Origin: Marinobacter sp. Arc7-DN-1
GTDB taxonomy: Bacteria; Pseudomonadota; Gammaproteobacteria; Pseudomonadales; Oleiphilaceae
DNA: 64,000 nucleotides
Direction: 5' to 3'
Assembly (NCBI RefSeq): GCF_003441595.1
Contig: NZ_CP031848.1
Location: 1,426,001-1,490,000 of the forward strand
Under the pieces are notes generated by a model. It did not search any database and was not told the origin of the DNA. It worked only from the letters and a program-made list of their open reading frames with translations. Below, one piece after another: positions 53,131 through 61,914 of this stretch. Numbering within the stretch: position 1 is the stretch's first letter; every line of letters begins with the position of its first letter. The translations under genes and the position numbers were made by a program.

Positions 53131-54210
53131 ATGAACAAATTCTACTCACTGAGCCTCAAAGAGGTCAGACCTGAAACAAGAAACGCCGTATCACTTGCTT
53201 TTGATCTGCCAGAAGACCTGGCGGACAAGTTCAGCTACAAGCAGGGCCAGCACCTGATTGTCAGAACCCAGATGGACGGTGAGGAAGTTCGCCGCTCCTA
53301 CTCGATCTGCCGCAGTGTCAATGACCAGGAACTGCGCATCGCGGTCAAGAAGGTTGCCGGTGGCCGTTTTTCCACGTTTGCCAATGAGCAACTGAAACCC
53401 GGCCAGACGCTGGAAGTCATGCCACCCCAGGGCCACTTCTCCATCGACCTGGATCCCGAGCGCGAAGGCAATTACCTGGCGGTTGCCGCAGGCAGTGGCA
53501 TTACCCCGATCCTGTCGATCGTCAAGACCACTCTGGAAACCGAGCCCAAGAGCGAGGTAACGCTGTTCTATGGCAACAAGGCCACCAGCAGCACCATGTT
53601 CCGGGATGAACTTCAGGATCTGAAGAACGAGTACATGGCCCGCCTGAACCTGGTGTACATCTTCACCCGGGAAGAGCAGGACATTGACCTGTACAACGGG
53701 CGGATTGATCACGACAAGTGCGACAAACTGTTCGACCACTGGATCAACGCGAAGGATCTCACCGCAGCCTTCATCTGCGGCCCCCAGTTAATGACAGAAG
53801 ATGTGCGGGACTCCCTGCTTCGCCATGGCATGGAGAAAAGCAGGATCCATTTCGAGCTGTTCACGCCGGTCGGTGGTGCACCCCAGGCCCGTAAGGACCG
53901 AGCGCCGTCGAAAGTGGATCCGCAGTCCATCAGTGAAGTAACGGTGATTGCCGATGGCCGCTCCCTGACCTTCCCGCTGGTTCGTGATACCAAGAGCATC
54001 CTCGAAGCCGGCAACGAGGAAGGTGCCGATCTGCCCTACTCCTGCAAGGCCGGTGTCTGCTCCACCTGTCGCGCCAAGGTTGTCGAAGGCGAAGTGGAGA
54101 TGGACCAGAACTTTGCCCTGGAAGACTACGAGGTGGAAGCCGGTTACGTGCTTTCCTGCCAGTGCTACCCGATCAGCGACAAGGTGGTTCTGAACTACGA
54201 CGAGATGTAG
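53131..54210 (+). CDS. paaE: 1,2-phenylacetyl-CoA epoxidase reductase subunit PaaE
   Basis: This 359-residue oxidoreductase delivers NADPH electrons to PaaA. An FAD-binding domain (RRSYSICRSVNDQELRIAVK), an NAD(P)-binding domain (AAGSGITPILSI) and a C-terminal plant-type 2Fe-2S ferredoxin domain follow in order. The cluster cysteines lie in SCKAGVCSTCRAK and the later LSCQC. The start at 53131 (MNKFYSLSL) is the normal one, 13 bp after paaD. A 13-bp hairpin lies after the stop. Confidence 0.95.
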   Translation: MNKFYSLSLKEVRPETRNAVSLAFDLPEDLADKFSYKQGQHLIVRTQMDGEEVRRSYSICRSVNDQELRIAVKKVAGGRFSTFANEQLKPGQTLEVMPPQGHFSIDLDPEREGNYLAVAAGSGITPILSIVKTTLETEPKSEVTLFYGNKATSSTMFRDELQDLKNEYMARLNLVYIFTREEQDIDLYNGRIDHDKCDKLFDHWINAKDLTAAFICGPQLMTEDVRDSLLRHGMEKSRIHFELFTPVGGAPQARKDRAPSKVDPQSISEVTVIADGRSLTFPLVRDTKSILEAGNEEGADLPYSCKAGVCSTCRAKVVEGEVEMDQNFALEDYEVEAGYVLSCQCYPISDKVVLNYDEM

Positions 54211-54237
54211 CTTTCACCCCAATAACAAGACTCGAGC

Positions 54238-54269
54238 AAGGCAAGTCCCGCAACAACGGGACTTGCCTT
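54238..54269 (+). terminator. Strong hairpin between paaE and paaZ
   Basis: AAGGCAAGTCCCG (54238-54250) and CGGGACTTGCCTT (54257-54269) form a perfect 13-bp stem with loop CAACAA. No T-run follows. It may be a partial terminator or an RNA-stability element that sets the ratio of paaABCDE to paaZ mRNA. Confidence 0.6.
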
Positions 54270-54297
54270 GGCGTTTCAGACACCAATGGAGTTTCCC

Positions 54298-56343
54298 ATG
54301 TCAGTCCTGAAAAGTTTCATTGCCGGCCAGTGGGTCGGTGAAAAGCCCGCCAAGGCCCTGCCCAGCGCCATCAACGGCGAAATCGTGGCACACACCCACG
54401 ACGACACCCTCGATTTCAGGAAAGCCGTTGAGTATGGCCGCAAGGTTGGTGGCAAGAACCTGATGGCCATGGATTTCCAGGAACGCGCCCTGGCCCTCAA
54501 GGCCATGGCCATGTACCTGCAGGAGCACAAGAAAGAGCTTTACGCACTGTCGATGCATACCGGATCGAGCAAAGCCGATAACGGCATCGATATTGATGGT
54601 GGTTTCGGCACCCTGTTCTCCTACGCCAGCATGGGGCGGCGAGAACTGCCGTCCGGTAACGTAGTGCACGAAGGCCCGGTGACGCCGCTTGGCAAGAACA
54701 ACCACTTTGCCGGTACCCACATCCTGGTGCCCCGGGGCGGCGTGGCTGTGCATATTGATGCCTACAACTTTCCGGTGTGGGGCATGCTTGAGAAATTCGC
54801 ACCCACCTTCCTGGCGGGCATGCCGTCCATTGTAAAGCCGGCCACCTCTACCTGCTACGTGACCGAACTGGCCGTTCGCCTGATGCAGGAATCCGGCGCG
54901 CTTCCTGAAGGCAGCCTGCAGCTGATCATTGGCAGCACCGGCGACCTGTTCGACCATCTTGAAGAGCAGGACGTGGTTACCTTCACCGGCTCGGCAGCAA
55001 CAGCTCGCAAACTCAAGAATCATCCGAACATCATCAACCGTTCGATTCCGTTCAATGCCGAGGCCGACTCACTGAACAGTGCCATTCTGGCGCCAGACGT
55101 GACCCCCGAGCACGAAGAGTTCGATATCTTCGTGAAGGAAGTGGGCCGCGAGATGACGGCGAAGGCCGGTCAGAAGTGTACCGCTATACGCCGGATTCTG
55201 GTGCCGAAAGATCAGGTGGACGCTGTCTGCGGGAAGCTGAAAGAGCGGTTATCGAAAGTCACCGTGGGCGATCCTTCGGTTGAAGGCGTACGCATGGGCG
55301 CTCTTGCCTCCATCGACCAGCTGGAAGACGTCAAAGCCAATATCCAGGAACTGCTGAAGACCAGCGAACTGGTCATCGGTGGCGACGACAGCTTCAAACC
55401 GACTGGCGAAGGCACCGAGAAAGGCGCGTTCATCGAGCCGCACGTACTGCTGTGCCGGAACCCGGAAAAGGGTTGTGGAGCACACGACATTGAGGCCTTT
55501 GGCCCGGTAGCAACGGTGATTCCCTACGACACCGTCGAAGACGCAGTGGCTCTGTGTGCGCAAGGCCGGGGCTCACTGGTCACCACCCTGACCACCCGCG
55601 ATCCCGCCATTGCCGGCAAGGTCGCCCCTCTGTTGGCCGCCTTCCATGGCCGTCTGCACCTGCTGGACGCGGAAGCAGCGAAGGAATCCACCGGCCACGG
55701 CTCACCTCTGCCCATGCTCAAGCATGGCGGACCCGGTCGCGCCGGCGGTGGTGAAGAGCTCGGCGGCATCCGCGCGGTACATCATTACCTGCAAAGAACT
55801 GCAATTCAGGGCTCCCCGACCATGCTGGCAGCAGTCACCCGTGAGTACGTGCGCGGTGCCGATCTGATCGAAACCGAAGTGCACCCATTCCGTCGTCATT
55901 TCGAGGACCTGCAGATCAACGAATCCCTTCTGACTCACCGGCGCACGGTTACCGAGGCGGACATCGTCAACTTCGGCTGCCTGTCCGGCGACCACTTCTA
56001 CATGCACTTTGATGAAATTGCGGCGCGGGACTCCCAGTTCGGCAAGCGCATTGCCCACGGCTATTTTGTGCTTTCCGCTGCGGCGGGCCTGTTCGTTTAT
56101 CCGGGCGAAGGTCCGGTTCTGGCGAACTACGGCCTGGACACCCTGCGCTTCATCGAGCCGGTGGCCCCGGGCGACACCATCCGGGCTCGGCTGACCTGCA
56201 AGCGCAAGATCGATCAGGGTCGGACATCTCCGGACGGCCACCCCCAGGGTGTGGTGGTCTGGGATGTCCAGGTTCACAACCAGAACGATGAGCTGGTTGC
56301 GAGCTACGACATCCTGACACTGGTTGCCAAGAAGCCCGGGTAA
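54298..56343 (+). CDS. paaZ: Bifunctional oxepin-CoA hydrolase / 3-oxo-5,6-dehydrosuberyl-CoA semialdehyde dehydrogenase PaaZ
   Basis: This 681-residue two-domain enzyme opens the oxepin ring and oxidises the resulting aldehyde. The N-terminal aldehyde dehydrogenase domain (about 1-520) has VTFTGSAATARKLK, FNAEADSLNSAIL and the cysteine motif AGQKCTAIRRILVP. The C-terminal MaoC-type hydratase (about 530-681) has LSGDHFYMHFDEIAARDSQFGKRIAHG with the Asp-His pair. The start at 54298 (MSVLKSFIAGQWV) has TGGAG upstream. It follows a hairpin after paaE and may be partly uncoupled from paaABCDE. Confidence 0.96.
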   Translation: MSVLKSFIAGQWVGEKPAKALPSAINGEIVAHTHDDTLDFRKAVEYGRKVGGKNLMAMDFQERALALKAMAMYLQEHKKELYALSMHTGSSKADNGIDIDGGFGTLFSYASMGRRELPSGNVVHEGPVTPLGKNNHFAGTHILVPRGGVAVHIDAYNFPVWGMLEKFAPTFLAGMPSIVKPATSTCYVTELAVRLMQESGALPEGSLQLIIGSTGDLFDHLEEQDVVTFTGSAATARKLKNHPNIINRSIPFNAEADSLNSAILAPDVTPEHEEFDIFVKEVGREMTAKAGQKCTAIRRILVPKDQVDAVCGKLKERLSKVTVGDPSVEGVRMGALASIDQLEDVKANIQELLKTSELVIGGDDSFKPTGEGTEKGAFIEPHVLLCRNPEKGCGAHDIEAFGPVATVIPYDTVEDAVALCAQGRGSLVTTLTTRDPAIAGKVAPLLAAFHGRLHLLDAEAAKESTGHGSPLPMLKHGGPGRAGGGEELGGIRAVHHYLQRTAIQGSPTMLAAVTREYVRGADLIETEVHPFRRHFEDLQINESLLTHRRTVTEADIVNFGCLSGDHFYMHFDEIAARDSQFGKRIAHGYFVLSAAAGLFVYPGEGPVLANYGLDTLRFIEPVAPGDTIRARLTCKRKIDQGRTSPDGHPQGVVVWDVQVHNQNDELVASYDILTLVAKKPG

Positions 56344-56406
56344 CACCGGACTGCGAGACCTTCTTCCTGTCCTGGACCCCAGGGAGAAGGTCACAGGTAA
56401 ATAAAT

Positions 56407-56436
56407 GGGGTCAGATGAAAGCCTTCATCTGACCCC
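56407..56436. repeat. REP-like palindrome GGGGTCAGATGAA...TTCATCTGACCCC
   Basis: The two 13-bp arms (56407-56419 and 56424-56436) are perfect, with loop AGCC. It sits between the convergent ends of paaZ and the ABC transporter operon. GGGGTCAGA/TCTGACCCC cores recur in genomes as REP-like elements, so this may be a dispersed repeat. It could also act as a bidirectional terminator. Confidence 0.55.
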
Positions 56437-56520
56437 GGCCTCAGCGAACATGATTTTCAGATTTAACGACCTGGCTAATGGGTGCCCCCCTTTTATTTGT
56501 GCTTTACATGCCCTGGGCGA

Positions 56521-57885
56521 TTACATACCCAGGTAGGCCTCGCGAACCTTCTCATTACTGAGCAGCTCCCGGCCAGTACCTTCAACCACCACCTTGCCAG
56601 TTTCCAGCACATAGCCACGGTCTGCCAGTGCCAGCGCCTGGGAGGCATTCTGCTCTACCAGGAAGATGGTAATCCCCTCCGCCTTGAGTTCCTTGACGAT
56701 GTTGAAGATTTCCTCAACGATCAACGGCGCAAGGCCCATGCTGGGCTCATCCAGAAGCAACAATCTCGGCTTGGCCATCAGGGCCCGGCCCATGGCCAGC
56801 ATCTGCTGCTGACCACCGGAGAGCTCGCCGGCCAGGTTATGGCGCTTCTGGCGAAGAATAGGGAATTTCGTGTACATACGCTCAAGGTCATCCATCACCT
56901 CAGGTGTCTTGCCCCGGGTGTAGGCGCCCAGTAGCAGATTGTCGTGAACACTGAGGTCCTTGAACACCTGCCGGCCTTCCGGAACCTGCACAATACCGTT
57001 GGCTACCCGCTGATCGGCACTGATCTTAGCAAGATCCTTACCTTCAAAGGTGATCGCGCCCCGGTCTGTAGGCTGCAACCCGGAGATGGTCATCAGCAGG
57101 GTAGATTTGCCGGCGCCATTGGCTCCTACGAGCGATACAATCTCGCCACTGTTGATGTGGATATCCACATCATGCAGCACTTCAATCTGGCCATAGGACG
57201 TAACCAACCCCTTGATGGACAGCATTTCCTGTCTGGCATGAGGTGCAGTCACCCGATCCACATGCTTCAGGCCCAGGCCTCCGAACTTTTCGGGGGTATA
57301 ACTGACAATCTGGTGGCGCAACTCCCGGAACTCTTCCCGCACCCGTTCACCAAACAACGGGTCGTTTTCCACGTCCCGCGCTTCGATGATCTGTTGCCAG
57401 TCTTCCTCAGTCAGCAGTTTACGGGCCCTTGGAATGACCACCCCTTCTTCCTTGCGAATATGCTTACGCAAGGCTTCGGTGAAACGAGCCAGGGCATGGC
57501 TGAACTCCTCACGTCCCTGCGGCCAGCCTTCCATGCATACGGCCAGTAACCTGCGCAGCTCAAGCAGCTTTTCATGCCCGATCACGTAGCCCTTGGCCAG
57601 CTTTTCCAGAAGGGGTGCCGTCTCCGGGGACTTCTCACTGAGCCGCTTGTAAAGCTCAATGTCCGTGGGTGTGCTGTGGACCCGCCGGGAGAAGTGCTGG
57701 ATGTAATCAAAAATGGTACTGAGCAGTCGCTCATCAGGGCGCTGCTCATTCACATTCATATCGCTGAGAAGCTGATCCAGCAGATCCAGGATCCGCCACA
57801 GCGCCTGATGTTCCTGAACAATAATCCGGACGGCCTGCTCACTGCGTGACTGGGCAGGCGCCATTTCAGTGTGTTGCTCGCTCAT
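56521..57885 (-). CDS. Hemerythrin-like domain fused to LivF-type ABC ATPase
   Basis: This 454-residue protein has two parts. Residues about 18-190 are helical and hemerythrin-like, with histidines at His26 (EHQALW), His70 (RVHSTPTD), His104 (GHEKLL) and His142 followed by Glu146/Glu147 (HIRKEEGVVIPRA). The usual HHPKE iron-ligand block is altered to HSTPTD. Residues 221-454 are a full LivF ATPase: Walker A GANGAGKST (254-262), signature LSGGQQQ (355-361), Walker B LLLLDEP (375-381). The frame is continuous with GGAG before the first ATG. Met221 lacks a spaced ribosome site. It ends the importer operon beside the paa genes, so an oxygen- or iron-responsive uptake ATPase is possible (inference). 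Confidence 0.88.
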   Translation of the reverse strand: MSEQHTEMAPAQSRSEQAVRIIVQEHQALWRILDLLDQLLSDMNVNEQRPDERLLSTIFDYIQHFSRRVHSTPTDIELYKRLSEKSPETAPLLEKLAKGYVIGHEKLLELRRLLAVCMEGWPQGREEFSHALARFTEALRKHIRKEEGVVIPRARKLLTEEDWQQIIEARDVENDPLFGERVREEFRELRHQIVSYTPEKFGGLGLKHVDRVTAPHARQEMLSIKGLVTSYGQIEVLHDVDIHINSGEIVSLVGANGAGKSTLLMTISGLQPTDRGAITFEGKDLAKISADQRVANGIVQVPEGRQVFKDLSVHDNLLLGAYTRGKTPEVMDDLERMYTKFPILRQKRHNLAGELSGGQQQMLAMGRALMAKPRLLLLDEPSMGLAPLIVEEIFNIVKELKAEGITIFLVEQNASQALALADRGYVLETGKVVVEGTGRELLSNEKVREAYLGM

Positions 57886-57902
57886 GTGAAATGTCTCCTT
57901 GC

Positions 57903-58661
57903 TCAGCCACCCAGATAGGCGGCGATAACGTCCGGGTTCTGACGGATTTCCTCGGGCGTACCCTCGGCCAGAACACGACCATAGTTAAGCACCAGCAACC
58001 GGTCGGAAATGCCCATCACCAGTTTCATATCGTGCTCGACCAGCATCACCGTGATGCCCTGTTCCGCAATTTTTCGAATCAGATCCTCCAGTGCCGCTGT
58101 TTCGGTGGCGTTCAGGCCGGCCGCCGGCTCATCCAGAAGGATGACCTTTGGTTCAGCAGCCAGGGCCCGGGCAATTTCAAGTCGCTTGAGTGCGCCATAG
58201 GACATGGCGGAGGCTTCGGCATCCAGGTAGTCACCGCAACCCACGTATTCCATCAACTCAGCGGCACGCTTACGGGCTGCGGCTTCATTGCGACGCAGCG
58301 ATGGCAGCCGGAACAAGGTGGTAAACAGACTGCTTCTGAGCTGGAGGTGGCGACCAAGCATCACATTCTCAATGGCGGTCATGTTCATACAGATCTGCAT
58401 CTGCTGAAAGGTCCGGCACATGCCCCGTTCCGCAAGCTGGTTCGGTTCCAGCCTGGCGGTACTCTCGCCATTCAGCAGAATCTCACCCTTCGTGGGGATA
58501 TAGAGGCCGGTAATCAGGTTGAACAGGGTGGTCTTGCCAGCACCGTTCGGACCAATGACAGAATAGACCTGCCCGGCCTCCACGGCGAAACTGACACCTT
58601 CCACCGCATGAACACCACCAAAGGCCTTATCCAGCCCTTTTACTTCAACCAGTGCTGTCAT
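57903..58661 (-). CDS. livG: ABC transporter ATP-binding protein, LivG type
   Basis: This 252-residue ATPase of branched-chain-type importers has Walker A GPNGAGKTT, the Q-loop region, signature MSYGALKRLEIARAL (an LSYG variant, as in LivG) and Walker B KVILLDEPAAGLN. It should pair with the hemerythrin-LivF fusion encoded 17 bp downstream and energise LivHM. It overlaps livM by 4 bp. Confidence 0.93.
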   Translation of the reverse strand: MTALVEVKGLDKAFGGVHAVEGVSFAVEAGQVYSVIGPNGAGKTTLFNLITGLYIPTKGEILLNGESTARLEPNQLAERGMCRTFQQMQICMNMTAIENVMLGRHLQLRSSLFTTLFRLPSLRRNEAAARKRAAELMEYVGCGDYLDAEASAMSYGALKRLEIARALAAEPKVILLDEPAAGLNATETAALEDLIRKIAEQGITVMLVEHDMKLVMGISDRLLVLNYGRVLAEGTPEEIRQNPDVIAAYLGG

Positions 58662-59665
58662 GCCTCACCTCCCGCTTTCTTGCGCATTCTTTTGGAAACG
58701 ATTGCGGTGATGGTGGGCAACAGACCCTTGGGCATGAAGATCATGGTCAGCATCAGGATCAGGCCAAACATCACGGTTTCCAGTTCCTGGAAATCCGCCA
58801 GAACCTGGGGCAACAGTTTCAGCACCACGGCACCCAGAATCACACCGAACGTGGAACCCATACCGCCAAGGACTACCATGGTGATAAAGAGAATGGAGAA
58901 CTCGAAGCTTGCCACCGCCGGGGTGATAAAGCCCTGAAAGTGGGCGTAAAGGCCACCCATTACGCTTGCATAGATCGCGGAGATCACGAACACGAGGCTT
59001 TTGTACTTTGCGGTGTCGACTCCCACCACGCTGGCAGCTACTTCCGAGCCTTTCACGGACCGTAAAGCCCGGCCAATGGGCGATTCGATCAGATTCTGGG
59101 CGAACCAGACCGCCAGCAGAAGCACCACGCTGGCCAGGATATACCAGGCCTGGACACCAGAGATCTCCAGTCCGAACAACGAATACTGACCAAAGGTACT
59201 GAGCTCCCAGCCAAAGAGATCGAAGGCCGGAACCGGCATGCCGTCCGGGCCACCGGTAATGGCACGCTCGTTGTTCAGAATGATGGTAATTATGAAGCCC
59301 ACTGCGAGGGTTGCCATGGAAAGGTAATGCCCTTTCAGTCGCAGGATCGGGCGACCCACAACCCAGGCAATGATGCCAACCGCAATGGCACCGACCACCA
59401 GCGCCGGGACAGAAGACCAGCCGTAAGTCCCGGTTGTGATACCCGTGAAGTAAGCACCCAGGCCAAAGAAGCCCGCGTGACCAAGGCTGATCTGACCGGC
59501 AAAGCCCACCAATAGGTTCAGGCCGATAACGGTAGCGGCAATGATGGCCATCTGGATGACCAGTTCATAATGGAACGGGTTGCCCAGAAAAGCCGGAAGG
59601 ATAATCAGGATGAGTGCGAGGACCAGCAGGCCCCGGAGGCGCGACTGCATAAACCGGTTCAACAT
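58658..59665 (-). CDS. livM: Branched-chain-type ABC transporter permease, LivM type
   Basis: This 335-residue permease has about ten membrane helices. Landmarks are GLNLLVGFAGQISLGHAGFFGLGAY (the EAA-like GQ.SLGH region), RLKGHYLSMATLAVGF and VLGGMGSTFGVILGA. It forms the channel with LivH. The position beside paa suggests phenylacetate or a related aromatic acid as substrate. It overlaps livH by 1 bp. Confidence 0.93.
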   Translation of the reverse strand: MLNRFMQSRLRGLLVLALILIILPAFLGNPFHYELVIQMAIIAATVIGLNLLVGFAGQISLGHAGFFGLGAYFTGITTGTYGWSSVPALVVGAIAVGIIAWVVGRPILRLKGHYLSMATLAVGFIITIILNNERAITGGPDGMPVPAFDLFGWELSTFGQYSLFGLEISGVQAWYILASVVLLLAVWFAQNLIESPIGRALRSVKGSEVAASVVGVDTAKYKSLVFVISAIYASVMGGLYAHFQGFITPAVASFEFSILFITMVVLGGMGSTFGVILGAVVLKLLPQVLADFQELETVMFGLILMLTMIFMPKGLLPTITAIVSKRMRKKAGGEA

Positions 59666-60540
59666 TAGACACGCTCCACTACTTTGGCGCCGAAAAGTCC
59701 TCGGGGCATGAAGAAGAGCACCAGCAGAATCATGGAAAACGCTACCGCGTCCTTGTAATCGGATGAAATGTAACCGGCCGCCATGGCTTCAACAATGCCA
59801 AGGGCAAGGCCACCGACAACAGCACCCACACCGCTGCCAAGACCTCCGATAGCCGCGGCAACAAAGCCTTTCAGTCCGAGGATGATCCCGATGTCATAGG
59901 AAGTAAAAGTAATCGGTGCGACTACAATCCCGGCCACCGAGCCAAGCAGCGCAGACACCATGAATGCCAGCATAAGCACCATCTGGGTGCGGATGCCGAC
60001 CAGACGTGCCGCCTCCTTGTTCATGGAGGTTGCCAGAATTGCCTTGCCAATCAGTGTCTTGGTGAAGAACAGCACCAAAGCCACCACCATGACCGCGCCA
60101 ATACCGAGAACCCACAGGCTCTGGCTGTTCAGCACGGCACCAAACACCTGGATAGGCTGGTCGGTGCTGAAGTTCTGCATCACGTGGTACTCCTTGCCCC
60201 AGACTACCTGGGCGATACCGCGAATAAAGATGGATGCACCAATGGTGATAATGATCAGGGTAACCACATCGGCCTGTTTGGCCGGAGCAATAGCGAGGCG
60301 CTGAAGGGCAATCCCCAGCACACCAGCCAGAATGATTGCCAGCACGACCGCGAATATCATGGGCACTCCCATGGCGGTCAGGGAAACCGTTGCCATGCCT
60401 CCAATCATCAGGAATTCACCCTGGGCGAAGTTGATGACATGGCTGGCGTTGTAAATCAGGGTAAAACCGAGGGCTATCAGGGCGTAAGTCGCACCGATAG
60501 TAATCCCGGTGAACAGGTACTGTAAGAATTCTGCGAGCAT
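59665..60540 (-). CDS. livH: Branched-chain-type ABC transporter permease, LivH type
   Basis: This 291-residue permease has the typical LivH opening (GITIGATYALIALGFTLIYN, then HVINFAQGEFLMIGGM) and GFVAAAIGGLGSGVGAVVGGLALG near the C-terminus. It forms the membrane core with LivM. It follows the binding-protein gene by 79 bp on the same strand. Confidence 0.94.
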   Translation of the reverse strand: MLAEFLQYLFTGITIGATYALIALGFTLIYNASHVINFAQGEFLMIGGMATVSLTAMGVPMIFAVVLAIILAGVLGIALQRLAIAPAKQADVVTLIIITIGASIFIRGIAQVVWGKEYHVMQNFSTDQPIQVFGAVLNSQSLWVLGIGAVMVVALVLFFTKTLIGKAILATSMNKEAARLVGIRTQMVLMLAFMVSALLGSVAGIVVAPITFTSYDIGIILGLKGFVAAAIGGLGSGVGAVVGGLALGIVEAMAAGYISSDYKDAVAFSMILLVLFFMPRGLFGAKVVERV

Positions 60541-60619
60541 AGCGGTGGTTCCGGTCGAACATCGGCTGACGACTTATCCGAAAGGATTGCCGCCAGCCGC
60601 GAGACAGGTGAAAGGGATA

Positions 60620-61777
60620 TCAGTTAATCAGTTTCCATTCGCCGTTCTGGACTTCCAGAATGCGGAAGGAATCTGCATCAAGGCCGTTATGGTCGTCCGG
60701 AGCCATATTGAATTCACCGGTCACCCCAACGTAACCCCTGATGTTTTCCAGTGCATTACGCACGGCTTCGGGGTCGGTAGAGCCAGCCTCTTCAATGGCA
60801 CGAACCGCGAGCATTAGCCCGTCATAAGCGTAGGCGCCAAAGGTGGAAACCTTGGAATCCCAGCGAGCCTCGTACTCGGCCTTGTAGTTCTGAACCACTT
60901 TTTTCTGGGGATCGTCTTCTGGCAGTGAGTCCGGAACCAGCAGCGGTGACGCCGGCAGGCGAAGGCCTTCAGCCGCGGAACCGGCCAGCTCAAGGAAGCT
61001 GTCAGAGGCTACGCCGTGGGATTGATAGAACGGAAGCTCCATTCCCAGTTGGGCATAGTTGCGGGTAACAATGGCCGGGCCCTGACCGAAACCGAAGTTG
61101 AGAACCGCTTCAACACCTTTTGTGTTACGGATATTGGTAAGCTGGGCGGTCATGTCTGTATCAGATCCGCTGTAGGTGACATCGGCCACCACTTCCATAC
61201 CCATCTGCCCTGCCACTTCCAGGGTCTGGGTACGGCCGGAACTGCCGAAACCACCAGTGCCGGAGATCAGACCGATCCTGCTGATGCCACGGTCTTTCAT
61301 GTCCGACAGAATGCGCTCTGCCGCCATGCGGTCAGACTGGGGAGTCTTGAACACCCACTTCTTCACCGGCGTGGTAATAACCACGGCACCCGCCAGGGAG
61401 ATGAAGGGCACCTGTGCCTGCTCAATCAGTGGCACCGCTGCCATGGTGGCACCGGTGGTGCTGCCACCAACGATGATATCCACCCGGTCCGAACGGATCA
61501 GACGGCTGGCGAAGTTACGGGCGGAGGAGGCATTGCCCACGTCATCATAGTGGATCAGTTCCAGCTGACGGCCCAGAACACCACCGTCTTCATTGATTTT
61601 CTCAACGTACATCTCAAGCGTTTTCAGCTCGGGATCGCCAAGGAAGGATGCCGGACCTGTGACAGACAGGAACGACCCGATTTTGATGGGTTCAGCTGCC
61701 TGGGCACTCATCATCATGAGACCGGCAGCCGCAACGGCTGCGCATTTTCCGACGCAACGGATCATTGTATTAAGCAT
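60620..61777 (-). CDS. Periplasmic ligand-binding protein of a branched-chain-type ABC importer
   Basis: This 385-residue protein has a signal peptide (to about ...MMMSAQA) and the Peripla_BP_6 fold: IKIGSFLSVTGPASFLGDPEL, QLELIHYDDVGNASSARNFA, DIIVGGSTTGATMAAVPLIEQ. It is the first gene of the importer operon, divergent from paaX, with a candidate PaaX operator between them. Phenylacetate or another aryl acid is the likely ligand, replacing the PaaL permease of other paa clusters (inference). Confidence 0.9.
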   Translation of the reverse strand: MLNTMIRCVGKCAAVAAAGLMMMSAQAAEPIKIGSFLSVTGPASFLGDPELKTLEMYVEKINEDGGVLGRQLELIHYDDVGNASSARNFASRLIRSDRVDIIVGGSTTGATMAAVPLIEQAQVPFISLAGAVVITTPVKKWVFKTPQSDRMAAERILSDMKDRGISRIGLISGTGGFGSSGRTQTLEVAGQMGMEVVADVTYSGSDTDMTAQLTNIRNTKGVEAVLNFGFGQGPAIVTRNYAQLGMELPFYQSHGVASDSFLELAGSAAEGLRLPASPLLVPDSLPEDDPQKKVVQNYKAEYEARWDSKVSTFGAYAYDGLMLAVRAIEEAGSTDPEAVRNALENIRGYVGVTGEFNMAPDDHNGLDADSFRILEVQNGEWKLIN

Positions 61778-61882
61778 TGTTTTTGTTCTCCCGGATTGTG
61801 CAGGGGCTTGAGTATGTTGTTATTCCCTCATCCTTGATCAGATGCACTCCTGATTCTTCGCTTCCGGTATAATTCGATACCA

Positions 61883-61914
61883 TTGACGAATATCAATTGA
61901 AGTTATTGTATCAT
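61883..61914. promoter_or_regulatory. Candidate PaaX control region between the importer and paaX
   Basis: TTGACGAATATCAATT (61883-61898) matches 15 of 16 bases of the paaG promoter element at 44686. Just after it TATCA recurs in GTATCAT (61908-61914), giving two TATCA half-sites 13 bp apart. On the minus strand TTGATA within the same segment could be the -35 box of the importer promoter. The rest of the 307-bp divergent gap shows no gene. Confidence 0.48.

Noticed and set aside
56521..57225. Treating the LivF ATPase as a separate gene starting at Met221
   Set aside because: AGGAA sits directly against that ATG without spacing. The upstream frame is continuous, domain-like and has its own well-placed ribosome site at 57885.
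57846..58937. Open frame of 363 codons on the plus strand across livG and livM
   Set aside because: It lies antisense to two intact transporter genes and its composition is not protein-like.
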